From contig NZ_CP031144.1 in NCBI RefSeq assembly GCF_014697215.1, forward strand, positions 21,531-85,530: DNA of 64,000 bases, in the 5' to 3' direction. Of this stretch, positions 15,054 to 23,731 are shown in pieces. Every line of letters begins with the position of its first letter. The first letter of the stretch is position 1. A program made the translations under genes and the position numbers. The notes beneath the pieces were generated by a model that saw only the letters and a program-made list of their open reading frames with translations, was not told where the DNA came from and ran no database searches. Origin of the DNA: Saccharopolyspora pogona. Lineage in GTDB: Bacteria; Actinomycetota; Actinomycetes; Mycobacteriales; Pseudonocardiaceae.

Positions 15054-16421
15054 ATGATGCCGCAAGGCAATCGCCGCCGAGTGATCGGCGGCATCCTCGC
15101 GACACTCGCCGTGGCCCTGATTCCCGCGGCCATGTTCTGGCCGGCACCGGACCAGGACCCCGCACCAGCAGAAACCGCGCTCGGCAAGGCCGGGACGTCA
15201 ATCACCGACGTGACCAGCACCGCCGTGCATCTCGCGGCCGGCCTGGTCGCCGTCGCCGTCGCCGTCGCGATCGCCGTCATCGTCATCGGCGCAGCGCCTG
15301 GCGTGCAGCATGCCGTGCGCATCGCTCGCGCATGGCGGGCAGGCCGCAGCGCACGGAAAGAGGGCGATGCGCAGGCGTCCGGTTCAGGCGCGCCTGCCGC
15401 ACGGCCAACTCTGAAGCGGGTGGCGCGCGTGATCGTCCTGGTCATGGCTGTGGTGGTCAGCGCCGTTGCCGCCTTCGCGCTGGCGCTCAACTTTGACCAC
15501 GGCCGCGCGCTCGCCGAGCTCAACGGTGAGCACGGATGGCGCGCTCACATCTGGCCGCTGACCGTGGACGGGCTGCTGATCTCCGCATCCCTGGTCGGTC
15601 TGGTCCGCCGTCTGCTGGGGCTTTCGGTCGGGTTCCGGTCGCACCTGGCGTTCGCGATCGGTATTGCTGCCAGCGCCGGGGCGAACATCGTCCTGGCACT
15701 GCACGAGCCCGCGACCGGGTGGGACCTGGCGGAGAACATCGGCGTCAAGACCCTGCCGACGTTGGTTCTACTGCTGACCCACGAACGAGGACTGGCCCTG
15801 ATCGCCTACTACGCCGAGATCACCGACGCTTTCGGTACGCAGGGCGCCAATCCCCAGATCGTCGCGGCGGTAGAAGCGAAGGCGCGAGCCGAGGCGGAGC
15901 TGCACGAGATGCGCGTCGCGGTTGAACGCCGGCTCGCCGAGGTCCAGGCCCAGGCAGCCGCAGCTGTGCAGCAGGCCCACGACGAGCTCGCCGAGAACCG
16001 GAAGCAGAACGCCGCGCTGCTGCAGCGGGCCCACGCGGACACCCAGCAGCAGGTCGAGGTGCTGCAGCAACGCCAGGCCGCCGAGCTGCGGACCGAGCGG
16101 GAGCAGAACAAGCGGACCCAGGAGTTGCTCGACAACGCTCAGCGCGTCGTTGGGCAACTGCGGAGCGAGAACCGCGAGACGGCGCAGCAACTTGCCGAGC
16201 TCGACCAGACCATCGAGCAGGACGGCGAACGGAACCCGGGGGACTTCGACCGGCTGCGTGTCATGGCGATGCAACTCGTCGCCGACCGGCGCGCGGAAGG
16301 CGTGAGCGACAGCTTGACCGGCGAGGTGGCGCGAATCCTCAGGGTCAGCCCCCGGTGGGTCCAGCTGCACGTGCCTGAAGCGACGGGCGGTGGGCGCACC
16401 AGGCAGCTACAGTTCGCCTGA
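15054..16421 (+). CDS. DUF2637 membrane protein with coiled coil and C-terminal HTH
   Basis: 455 residues from ATG with GAGG upstream. A first hydrophobic segment (about residues 12-30), a second near 60-80, then the DUF2637 core: FALALNFDHGRALAELNG, WPLTVDGLLISASLVGL and two more membrane segments to about residue 250. Residues 260-390 form a long coiled coil (VERRLAEVQAQAAAAVQQAH). The last 50 residues end VARILRVSPRWVQLHVP, which looks like an HTH. DUF2637 proteins accompany SpdB-type spread genes on actinomycete plasmids, consistent with intramycelial transfer at the membrane. Strong terminator follows. Confidence 0.8.
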   Translation: MMPQGNRRRVIGGILATLAVALIPAAMFWPAPDQDPAPAETALGKAGTSITDVTSTAVHLAAGLVAVAVAVAIAVIVIGAAPGVQHAVRIARAWRAGRSARKEGDAQASGSGAPAARPTLKRVARVIVLVMAVVVSAVAAFALALNFDHGRALAELNGEHGWRAHIWPLTVDGLLISASLVGLVRRLLGLSVGFRSHLAFAIGIAASAGANIVLALHEPATGWDLAENIGVKTLPTLVLLLTHERGLALIAYYAEITDAFGTQGANPQIVAAVEAKARAEAELHEMRVAVERRLAEVQAQAAAAVQQAHDELAENRKQNAALLQRAHADTQQQVEVLQQRQAAELRTEREQNKRTQELLDNAQRVVGQLRSENRETAQQLAELDQTIEQDGERNPGDFDRLRVMAMQLVADRRAEGVSDSLTGEVARILRVSPRWVQLHVPEATGGGRTRQLQFA

Positions 16422-16427
16422 TTGGAA

Positions 16428-16473
16428 GAAGGGGAGGGGCTGGACACCGTTAGGTGTTCAGCCCCTCCCCTTC
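16428..16473 (+). terminator. long hairpin terminator
   Basis: 21-bp stem (16428-16448 with 16453-16473) and a 4-base loop, 7 bases after the DUF2637 stop. Confidence 0.8.
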
Positions 16474-16625
16474 GTTGTGGTGGGTCTGCCCGTCGCCCGG
16501 GGATAGCCACGCCGGGCGGTTGGTCCTGAGTGCAAGCGCGGCGGGGTAGCCCGTAGGGGAGCGCTTGCGCGGAGTGGCCAGCCGTCTGGCATTTCCCGGC
16601 AGGTGACGGGCAGGCCCACCACAAC
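16474..16625. other. candidate oriT: nested inverted repeats
   Basis: Directly after the terminator, a 21-bp arm at 16474-16494 is repeated inverted at 16605-16625 with one mismatch. Inside are GCAAGCGC at 16532-16539 with its complement at 16561-16568, and CGCCCGG/CCGGGCG at 16494-16518. Non-coding, and 0.7 kb upstream of the MobC-like and relaxase genes. A nested dyad next to a relaxase is the usual appearance of an origin of transfer; a nic site cannot be read by eye. Confidence 0.45.
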
Positions 16626-16705
16626 CCTGCAGGCGCAGCTCACCCTGCCCGGAGCATGCCGGGGGTCTGGGGGCGGCGAGCGCCCCAGCAGTCGGAGACG
16701 GCGGC

Positions 16706-17083
16706 CTACGAGGTGGTGTTCTCCGTCGGCGGCGCGTCGGTCGGTGTGGTGTCGGAACGCGAGGCGCGTGGTGTTGGTGCTTTCACAAGGCCGAGCTCGA
16801 CGAGCTGGGCCTTGGTCCAGCCGCCATCTGTCGCGGCCCGCCGTGCTGAGGTGACGGCATTGCGCGTCGCATCACGGAGCGCATCAACGGCCGCCGTCGC
16901 TGTGGTGGCAGCCTCGCCGGCGGAGGCCGGTAGCTGTGCGATGGCCCGGCGAAGCGCTGTTCCGGCCTCAGCGAGCCGGCCGTCGGCCTCGGTGGCTTCC
17001 TTGAGTTCCTTGATCAGCTGGACGCGTGCGCGCGTCCGCTCCTGCTCGATCTCCTGCGCGGCTTTTATGGGGTCGATGCTCAT
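16706..17083 (-). CDS. small helical protein near the relaxase
   Basis: 125 residues from ATG at 17083 (MSIDPIKAAQEIEQERTRAR). Two long helices, then AVDALRDATRNAVTSARRAA and an extended Thr/Pro-rich tail ending PPTENTTS. Transcribed towards the candidate oriT and divergently from the mobC-like gene, so a relaxosome accessory role is possible but unproven. Confidence 0.55.
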   Translation of the reverse strand: MSIDPIKAAQEIEQERTRARVQLIKELKEATEADGRLAEAGTALRRAIAQLPASAGEAATTATAAVDALRDATRNAVTSARRAATDGGWTKAQLVELGLVKAPTPRASRSDTTPTDAPPTENTTS

Positions 17084-17215
17084 GCGAAACAGGGTAGCGC
17101 CCGTTCGACCGCTCAGCGGCCGTCTCAGCCGCGCTACGAGGCCAGTGTGTCGGCGTTCCCAGACTCCCGACCGCTCACTTTGAAGCCTCTCCTTTCGGCA
17201 GAGCAAGATAGTAGG

Positions 17216-17258
17216 TCAGATATCTGATCTCGGCTGAAACTAGCGTGATCGCTAGTTT
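17216..17258. promoter_or_regulatory. two palindromes upstream of the mob operon
   Basis: TCAGATATCTGA at 17216-17227 and a longer palindrome at about 17237-17258 with arms AAACTAGCG/CGCTAGTTT around TGAT. They lie between the divergent genes at 17083 and 17320; probable operators, or additional oriT sites. Confidence 0.5.
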
Positions 17259-17319
17259 GTCGGCCACACTGGGATGTGTCCGTCGCTGCGCTGGGCAGGG
17301 AAGGATGGAAGGGAAGGGC

Positions 17320-17715
17320 ATGAGCTCAGAGCGACGACAAACCCGAACCGATGGCGGTCGCGGCCGTCAAGTGCTGGTGAAACTGACCGAAGAGCAGTTC
17401 GCAGATGTCGCGGCCGCAGCCACCGCTGCGGGTATGTCCCGCCCGGCGTTCCTCGCCTGGCGCGGTTGCCAGCCAGCCGACGCCGCAAGGCCGACGAACC
17501 TGCCGCAGCTGCGAGCATGGGTCGCCGAGTTGTATGCGATCAAGCGCATCCTGCGTGGCAGCGCGAACAACATCAACACGGCTGTGCGAGCGGGACACGT
17601 AACCGGCGAGTTGGAGCAGGAAGCGCTGCATCACGCCGATCGAATTGCGCGCATGGAAGAGCGCCTTGCGGAGCTGCTTGACGCTGTCGGACCTGAGCTG
17701 AAGCCCCGCCGATGA
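17320..17715 (+). CDS. mobC: MobC-like relaxosome accessory protein
   Basis: 131 residues from ATG after AGGGAAGGG. QVLVKLTEEQFADVAAAATA then GMSRPAFLAW is a ribbon-helix-helix-like N-terminus, and ELYAIKRILRGSANNINTAV matches the conserved block of bacterial mobilisation protein MobC (R-x-x-NN-x-NQ type). MobC proteins open oriT DNA for the relaxase. ATGA overlap with the relaxase gene supports the role. Confidence 0.8.
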   Translation: MSSERRQTRTDGGRGRQVLVKLTEEQFADVAAAATAAGMSRPAFLAWRGCQPADAARPTNLPQLRAWVAELYAIKRILRGSANNINTAVRAGHVTGELEQEALHHADRIARMEERLAELLDAVGPELKPRR

Positions 17716-19289
17716 TCACCAAGGTCGTTCCGGAGCGCGGCGCCCGAGTGCGCGGGCTGCTGGAGTACCTCTGGGGCCCCGGCAAAGTCAACGAGCACAC
17801 CGATCCCAGGATCGTTGCGGCGTGGGATTCGAGTCTGGTGCGCGACGCTTCCGCCCCTGTCTTGGACGGCTTCGAGCGAGGCTTGCTGGCCCGCGAGATG
17901 GAGTCGCCGATGCGGATGTTCGGGAAGGTGCTGGGGCAGCACGTTTACCACACAGCGGTGAGCATTCACGCCGAGGATGGCGATCTCACCGACGCGCAGT
18001 GGGCGGAAGTCGCGGAGAGTGCTGCGGAGAAGTTGGGGTTTACCGCCGGTCCGGATCGAGCTGCAGTGCCGTGGATCGCGATGCGTCACGGGACAAGCGC
18101 CAAAGGACACGACCACATTCACTTCGTGGCGATTCTGTGTCGAGAGTCCGGACACGTGCCTGAGATCCGAGGCGACTGGGGGAAGTGGCGAGAGGTCCGC
18201 GAGCACTACGCCGCGAAGTGGAACTTGCGCACCGGTCGGGATCGTGGAGCCGGAATGCCGGGACTGACTCAAGCCGAATTGCAGAGGGCTGAGCGAGAGG
18301 CGGCCGAGCGCTCCGCGAAGTCCGGTCAGGCGCCGGCGACGGATCCGGAGTCGCCGCGTACGCGATTGGCCCGCGTGGTTCGTGCTGCCGCAACCGGTGC
18401 GCGCGATGAGGCCGAGTGGTTGCGGCGGATGCGTCGGGCAGGTGTCCTGGTTCGGCCCCGGTGGGGGAAGGGCGGCCGCAACGAAGTTGTCGGCTACTCG
18501 GTCGCGCTGCGTCCCGAACGCGAGGGCTATAAGCCGATCTGGTTCGGCGGCGGCAAGCTCGCCCGGGACCTGACACTGGACCGCTTGCGCGAGTTGTGGG
18601 CCAGTCCCGATGAAGATCGAGCCGCCGATATCCGCCGGGAGTGGAGGCCACCGGGCTGGCGTCGGCTGCCGACCGGACAACAGCTGAAGGACCGTCGCCT
18701 CCGCGCGGAGGCTTGGAGCGAGGCCGTTGGTGTGACGTCGCAGGTGCGCGATGCACTGAACGGGCTTGATCCCGCAGATGCAGCAGCGTGGCGAGCCGTT
18801 GCGCGGGATGCGGCTGGAGTGTTGTCTGGGCTGTCGGCGCGCGTGGAGTGGCCTCACCGGCGGCAGCTGTCGCGCGCAGCGAATGCGCTGAGCCGGATCG
18901 CGCAGTCCGAGCGCGGCGCGCCGCGGCCGCCCCGGCTGTCCGTGTTGGGGCCACTCGCCTGGGTCGCTCGGGTGGTGGGTGATGCGAGCTTGGCCGCGCA
19001 CGGTGGAGCGATCGCGGTCGCGTCGTTGGTGGCGCAGATCGGTCGTGTCGTGCAGGACATCGAGCGGGCACATCGTGCGGCTCACCGTGAGCAGGAAGCG
19101 CAACGGGCGGCCGAGGCCGCCCGGGAGATGCTCGACTTCGTCCGCGCAGCCCCAACAGCGTCCAGCCAGCAGGCACGACGGCGACGAGCTGTCGATGAAC
19201 ACAAGGCGCGGTACGGCCAGCAAGCGGCCGTCAGCGTCGAGGACGAACGCACCGAGAGAAGGCGAGGAGGGCGTGATGAGCGACGTTGA
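17712..19289 (+). CDS. conjugative relaxase (HUH endonuclease)
   Basis: 525 residues. N-terminal relaxase domain: [10 protein letters not shown] near residue 19 offers the catalytic tyrosine, VYHTAVSIH lies at 78-86, and [11 protein letters not shown] supplies the HDHIH metal-binding triad at 133-137. This matches the MOBP/Relaxase (VirD2-like) group common on actinomycete elements. The remainder is basic and helical ([24 protein letters not shown] stretches) with no helicase or primase domain. It would nick oriT, stay bound to the 5-prime end and be exported with the strand. Overlaps mobC by 4 bases and the next gene by 14. Confidence 0.88.
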   Translation: MITKVVPERGARVRGLLEYLWGPGKVNEHTDPRIVAAWDSSLVRDASAPVLDGFERGLLAREMESPMRMFGKVLGQHVYHTAVSIHAEDGDLTDAQWAEVAESAAEKLGFTAGPDRAAVPWIAMRHGTSAKGHDHIHFVAILCRESGHVPEIRGDWGKWREVREHYAAKWNLRTGRDRGAGMPGLTQAELQRAEREAAERSAKSGQAPATDPESPRTRLARVVRAAATGARDEAEWLRRMRRAGVLVRPRWGKGGRNEVVGYSVALRPEREGYKPIWFGGGKLARDLTLDRLRELWASPDEDRAADIRREWRPPGWRRLPTGQQLKDRRLRAEAWSEAVGVTSQVRDALNGLDPADAAAWRAVARDAAGVLSGLSARVEWPHRRQLSRAANALSRIAQSERGAPRPPRLSVLGPLAWVARVVGDASLAAHGGAIAVASLVAQIGRVVQDIERAHRAAHREQEAQRAAEAAREMLDFVRAAPTASSQQARRRRAVDEHKARYGQQAAVSVEDERTERRRGGRDERR

Positions 19290-21444
19290 CGACACGCACC
19301 AGGTACTGGTGCGCCGGTTTGCAGTGTCGTTGTCGATTGGGCTGACGATCGCGGAGTTCGGCTTGCAGTGGTGGGCGCAACGTGCCGAGGAAGCCGCCCG
19401 CGAGAGCGAAGAACGGCAGCGGGAGCTGGCGGCCGAGCTGGACGCACACCTGGAGCTGCAGGCCGTCGAGTGGCAGCGCGTCGACGACCCCGAGCTCTAC
19501 ACCGACGTGCCCGCGCTGGCCGAGGTGTACGCGACAGCGAGGGTCTGGGAGCAGTACGACCCTCGCGCACGTGAGGTCGTCGACATCCTGGACGAACGGC
19601 TGCGCGAGGCCGGCATTGATCCCGAGTTGGTGCTGGACGCGCACGAGTTGCGCGAGTACGAGGCGCTGACGCTGCTGATTCGCCGGGCGGAGCAGGAACG
19701 CGCGCAGCGCGGCCTGGACCTGGTGACGGTGGAAGAAGCGCAGAACCTGTTCGAGGACCACCTGCGCGGCTGCCTGGGCAGTGAGCAGTTCGACAAGCTG
19801 GTGGACTCGCCGGTGTGGATGCCGACGGTGTCGCGGCTGCATCGGATGGCGCTGGCCGCGATCGACGACGAGCACCTGGAAAGCGTCGTCGACTTCATGC
19901 GTGGCCACGCGGCCTACGACTGGGCGCGAGCCCAGGACCCGGAGCTGGACACCAGCCTGATGGAGCGGATCTGGGGATCGGCGAAGCTCTGGGAGCCGCT
20001 CGATGAGCGCGCGGCGGCCGCGGTGCCGATCCTGGAGTCCCGACTGCAGGCGGCGGGCATCATCCCCAGCGCCCGGTACGTCGGCTATACGGAGTTCGAC
20101 GGGTTGGTCGCGCACGTCGTGCGCGATTACCGGGTGAACCGGAAGGTCCGGCAGCGGCCGGGCCAGACCAAGGCCCACCTGCACGCCGAACTGGACAATG
20201 CGCGGCCGCAGGAGCGCGTCGGGAACGACCGACAGCGGCAGGAACGAGCCAGGGACGCGTTGACGTCGTGCTTCGGTGAAGCGCAGGCGCGGGAAATGGC
20301 CGGCTCCTCCAGTTGGCCGGAGCTGCGCGACTTCCTGGTGAGGGCGGAGGGCGCGGGCGCGGACCCTGCCCAGCTGCTGGCCGAGGTGCGGGATGAACGG
20401 CGGCTGGACAACGTTCGGGACACCACCAGCGTGTTGGCGTGGCGGTTGAAGCGGCGCCTAGTGGTGCAGAACCCGGTCTCAGCAGAGGCGGCCCGCGAGG
20501 GACTGACCCAGTCCGGAGGACTCGGTGGGCGGACGACCGCTGAAGAGATCGCCAGCAGTGTTTCCGCGGCCAGCCAGCGGGACCCGTGGGCGATGCAGCA
20601 CCTGGCCGACGGGGTCAAGCGAGGCGCCGAGGTGGGGGTGACACGGCACGGCATGCCGGCGTCGGGACTAGATGAGGCTCAGGTGCGCAAGGCGGCGGAG
20701 CTGGTGGTCAAGAGCCAGTTCGGCTCGACTTCCATGTTGCAGCGCAAGATGCGCGTCGGGTTCGCCGAGGCCGGCAGGCTCATGGATGAGCTCGAACGCC
20801 GCAGAGTCGTGGGGCCGGCGGAAGGGTCGCTCGCGCGGGAGGTGCTCGTTCAGCCGCACGAGCTGACCGACCACCTCCAGCGGTCGGCCCCGCCGCCGAT
20901 GGCGGGTCAGCCGGTGCAGGCTGGCATGTCGGCGTCGGGACTAGATGAGGCTCAGGTGCGCAAGGCGGCGGAGCTGGTGGTCAAGAGCCAGTTCGGCTCG
21001 ACTTCCATGTTGCAGCGCAAGATGCGCGTCGGGTTCGCCGAGGCCGGCAGGCTCATGGATGAGCTCGAACGCCGCGGAATCGTCGGGCCGGAAGCGGGAT
21101 CGCGCCCGCGCGAGGTGCTGGTCCAGCAGCCCGAGCTTGACCAACATCTGGGCTCAGCCGAAGACAGGGGAGAGAGCTTCGAGGCCTACATGGACCGCAC
21201 GGCCAATCTGGTGATGGACGCCGATTCGTACCTGCCCGGTGACGTCGACCCGCTCGATGAGCAGCAGCCCCGCGGGGCCTACACCGGCGGCGCCGAGCAG
21301 GCCGAGCTGGCCGGCGAAGGGTTCCCGGACCCGATCGAGCCAGCGCTGCGGAAAGCCCACGCGCAGCGACGAGCGTCGATGGGTCGCCGACGTGGGAAGT
21401 CGACAGGGCCGGGACGCCGGGACTTCGAGCGCGGCCGAGGATGA
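19276..21444 (+). CDS. relaxase-linked protein with two tandem FtsK-gamma-like domains
   Basis: 722 residues from ATG at 19276 after GGAGGG. A hydrophobic patch at about residues 13-30 ([17 protein letters not shown]) may anchor it. The next 430 residues are helical and acidic with repeated [22 protein letters not shown] blocks at about residues 80 and 230. Then two copies of a winged helix ([20 protein letters not shown] followed by [20 protein letters not shown]) at about residues 465-520 and 556-610. This matches the gamma domain that lets FtsK read KOPS sites, but no FtsK motor is present. A DNA-sequence-reading partner of relaxase or coupling protein is a reasonable inference. Confidence 0.7.
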   Translation: MSDVDDTHQVLVRRFAVSLSIGLTIAEFGLQWWAQRAEEAARESEERQRELAAELDAHLELQAVEWQRVDDPELYTDVPALAEVYATARVWEQYDPRAREVVDILDERLREAGIDPELVLDAHELREYEALTLLIRRAEQERAQRGLDLVTVEEAQNLFEDHLRGCLGSEQFDKLVDSPVWMPTVSRLHRMALAAIDDEHLESVVDFMRGHAAYDWARAQDPELDTSLMERIWGSAKLWEPLDERAAAAVPILESRLQAAGIIPSARYVGYTEFDGLVAHVVRDYRVNRKVRQRPGQTKAHLHAELDNARPQERVGNDRQRQERARDALTSCFGEAQAREMAGSSSWPELRDFLVRAEGAGADPAQLLAEVRDERRLDNVRDTTSVLAWRLKRRLVVQNPVSAEAAREGLTQSGGLGGRTTAEEIASSVSAASQRDPWAMQHLADGVKRGAEVGVTRHGMPASGLDEAQVRKAAELVVKSQFGSTSMLQRKMRVGFAEAGRLMDELERRRVVGPAEGSLAREVLVQPHELTDHLQRSAPPPMAGQPVQAGMSASGLDEAQVRKAAELVVKSQFGSTSMLQRKMRVGFAEAGRLMDELERRGIVGPEAGSRPREVLVQQPELDQHLGSAEDRGESFEAYMDRTANLVMDADSYLPGDVDPLDEQQPRGAYTGGAEQAELAGEGFPDPIEPALRKAHAQRRASMGRRRGKSTGPGRRDFERGRG
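20657..20802 (+). repeat. 146-bp direct repeat, copy 1 (gamma-domain coding)
   Basis: Identical over 146 bases to 20930-21075 (offset 273). Identity at DNA level, including third positions, indicates recent tandem duplication or gene conversion. Confidence 0.85.
20930..21075 (+). repeat. 146-bp direct repeat, copy 2 (gamma-domain coding)
   Basis: Second copy of the winged-helix coding unit. Flanking sequence diverges immediately on both sides (for example [11 protein letters not shown] versus [11 protein letters not shown]). Confidence 0.85.
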
Positions 21445-21461
21445 TCGAGCCCGAGCAGAAA

Positions 21462-21490
21462 GCAGCCCCCTCGGTTTCCGAGGGGGCTGC
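21462..21490. terminator. terminator between convergent operons
   Basis: 13-bp perfect stem (21462-21474 with 21478-21490), 3-base loop, between the plus-strand mob operon and the minus-strand transfer operon. Confidence 0.8.
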
Positions 21491-21513
21491 CTTCCGACCG
21501 GTGTGACGGGAGA

Positions 21514-21954
21514 TCAGGGGGCGGAGACCTCTTGGTCGGGTTCACCCCACCAGCCGTCGGGCGCGGGCTCGACGGGGAGCTGGTCCTCTTGGCCCTGGTG
21601 GCCCTTGCGGCACTTCGACAGCGGGGAAAGCTCGCGGTTCATCAGGAAGTTCAGGTGGGGGTCGAGGTGATCGCGCACGAACACCGACATGCCGACGGTG
21701 CCGTCGGTGCGGAGGAATTCCCATGCGCGCCAGAGAGCTTCCAGCCGCAGGATGGCTTCGGGGTGCTGCCACCACTGTGGACACCACGTCGTATCGCCGG
21801 TGAGGGGGCGCCGGATCATCGGCGCCAGCCACTGGGTGACCCAGGCCTCGACGTTGGCGAACATCGGCTCTGCCGGCTCTTGATCGCCGTTCTGGTCGCC
21901 AGCGTCCTTTCCGGTGGTGGCGAGTGCTTCGTCCCATTCGTCGGTCGCGGTCAC
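21514..21954 (-). CDS. DUF4913 protein
   Basis: 146 residues. VEAWVTQWLAPMIRRPL, TTWCPQWWQHPEAILRLEAL, WRAWEFLRTDGTVGMSVFVR and DHLDPHL follow the conserved order of DUF4913, a family found beside actinobacterial type IV secretion genes. Function unknown. It lies 20 bases after the coupling-protein stop and is the last gene of the minus-strand transfer operon. Confidence 0.8.
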   Translation of the reverse strand: MTATDEWDEALATTGKDAGDQNGDQEPAEPMFANVEAWVTQWLAPMIRRPLTGDTTWCPQWWQHPEAILRLEALWRAWEFLRTDGTVGMSVFVRDHLDPHLNFLMNRELSPLSKCRKGHQGQEDQLPVEPAPDGWWGEPDQEVSAP

Positions 21955-21973
21955 GATGACCTCCAGGTCATGG

Positions 21974-23731
21974 TCAGTTTCGGGCGCCGGGGTCGTAGGT
22001 GGCCAGGCTCAGGCGGATCTCGCCGGCGCGGGGGCCGGCCATCCACGGCACGGGTTCGACCATCGTGGCCGGGACACCAGAGGCGACGACGACGGCGCGG
22101 CCGCGGGGCAGTTTGGCGAGGTGCTCGACGTCGAGGATCCGCTCTCGCTGCGGGCTGACGCTGCGGCTCGACCCGCCGTTGCGGTCGTAGCTTCGGGACC
22201 AGCGGAGTTCGTCGTCGCGACCGACCAGGCGGGCGAGCCTGTCGAGGAAGTCGGCGTCGGCGACGCCGCCGCCGTACACCCTCACGTTCGCGCTGTCCCA
22301 GATCTTTTGCATCCCAGACTTGCCCCAGGCTTCGACGCCTTGCTCCCAGGACTGCAGGATGGTCATCACGAGCATGCCGCGGCTGCCGAAGTGGCTGTAC
22401 AGGTTGGGGAGCTGCCTGATCCTGCACACGTTGGCGGCCTCATCGAGGACGCACAGCAGCGGCGGGTCCAGCCGCGCGCCGGGCAGCTCGCGGCCGAGCT
22501 GCTCGCCGGCCACGAGGACAGCGAAGGTCAGCGCGGCCACGAGCGGGCTCGCCGAGCCCTCGCCTTCCTTGCTGAGCAGGTACAGAGTGTCGCGGGTCTG
22601 CAGGAAGGACTTCGCGTCGAACTGCGGAATCGTCGGCGCTTCGGCGGGGCGATCGGCGTACTCTGGCCAGCTGGTCGGCGGGGTGACCCACTTGAGCACC
22701 CGTGCGTCTTCCAAGCACTTCAGCAGCCGCAGCGCGGACGCGTAGACACCCTCGCGCTGCTTCTCCGGCAGTTCGACAATGCCGGCCAGCTTGGAGGCGA
22801 CGATGTCGCCGGCATCGCGCAGGATCTCTGCCGGTTCACGGTTGCGGCTGTCGGCAGCCCAGTGGTACGCGGCCGTGATGTCCTTACCGGACCGGGCCGC
22901 TGCCAAGAAGAAATAACTGAGCAAGTTCTCGCCCTCGGTGTCGAAGTACGAGTCCTTCTTCGCATCGGGGGAGGTCGATCCGGCGACGAAGTGCGCGACC
23001 AGTTCGGAGGCCTCTCGGGGGCCGGTGACCGTGTCGAGGGGGTTGACCCAGAACTCGGGCTCGGGCAGGCCGACGATGTCCTGGGGGTCGAACAGCCAGG
23101 CCTTGCCGACCAGCTCGCGGACGCCGCGGGTGGCGTCGTGCAGATCCCTCTTGTTCGAGGTGGCCAAGACTGCGCCCGGGGCAGCGACGATGGCCGGCAC
23201 CGCCTGCGACGTGGTTTTCCCGGTGCGCGGCCCCCAGATCTCGACGATCGTGTCCTCCCAGGACGATCGGAAATCCTTGCGGCCGACGACCGTGCGCCCG
23301 ATGAGGACGCCGTGCTCATCGGGGTTAGCCAGGTCGACGCCGCCCGGCCGCAGTCGCTGCGCCGAGGCGGCGACACCGTCCGCGCTGTAGGGCGTGAGGT
23401 CCGCGGGGTGGCCCATCGAGCGGGCGCTGCGGTCGACGCTGGTCTTGCCGCCACGTCGACCTCGCACCCGCGCGACCACCACGCCGAGGCCGACTAGGAC
23501 GCCGAGCTCGACGACCAGGACGACCCAGCCCCACGAGCCGGGCCAGGTGACCGTGCCCATCGCCAGTCCAAGCACGACAGTGACGGGGTTGCTGGTGATC
23601 GGGGTTCCGGCGGCCAGGCCGCCGAGGGCGACCGCCCCCCAGACCACCAGGGACACCACGCCGAAGGCCAGCAGGAGCCACAGCGGCAGCGGGATGTAGA
23701 GCGCGGCGGTGGCCGATCTCCGAGTGTTCAC
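21974..23731 (-). CDS. VirD4/TraG-type coupling protein
   Basis: 585 residues from a GTG that overlaps the upstream stop by 4 bases. Two hydrophobic segments at about residues 10-35 and 50-85 anchor it. Walker A is WGPRTGKTT (about residue 160), followed by SYFFLAAARSGKDITAAYHW and LLCVLDEAANVCRIRQLPN, which holds the Walker B aspartate-glutamate. TILQSWEQGVEAWGKSGMQ and VVVASGVPATMVEPVPWM match TraG/VirD4 C-termini. It would pass the relaxase-DNA complex to the secretion channel. An all-alpha domain sits between the Walker motifs. Confidence 0.88.
   Translation of the reverse strand: MNTRRSATAALYIPLPLWLLLAFGVVSLVVWGAVALGGLAAGTPITSNPVTVVLGLAMGTVTWPGSWGWVVLVVELGVLVGLGVVVARVRGRRGGKTSVDRSARSMGHPADLTPYSADGVAASAQRLRPGGVDLANPDEHGVLIGRTVVGRKDFRSSWEDTIVEIWGPRTGKTTSQAVPAIVAAPGAVLATSNKRDLHDATRGVRELVGKAWLFDPQDIVGLPEPEFWVNPLDTVTGPREASELVAHFVAGSTSPDAKKDSYFDTEGENLLSYFFLAAARSGKDITAAYHWAADSRNREPAEILRDAGDIVASKLAGIVELPEKQREGVYASALRLLKCLEDARVLKWVTPPTSWPEYADRPAEAPTIPQFDAKSFLQTRDTLYLLSKEGEGSASPLVAALTFAVLVAGEQLGRELPGARLDPPLLCVLDEAANVCRIRQLPNLYSHFGSRGMLVMTILQSWEQGVEAWGKSGMQKIWDSANVRVYGGGVADADFLDRLARLVGRDDELRWSRSYDRNGGSSRSVSPQRERILDVEHLAKLPRGRAVVVASGVPATMVEPVPWMAGPRAGEIRLSLATYDPGARN

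Noticed and set aside
17631..19295. 554-residue open frame antisense to the relaxase
   Set aside because: Arg/Pro/Ser-rich read-through typical of the antisense of GC-rich genes; the plus-strand relaxase has clear motifs and coupled starts.
20641..21080. Tandem repeat considered as a CRISPR or iteron array
   Set aside because: Only two 146-bp units inside one reading frame that encode a winged helix.
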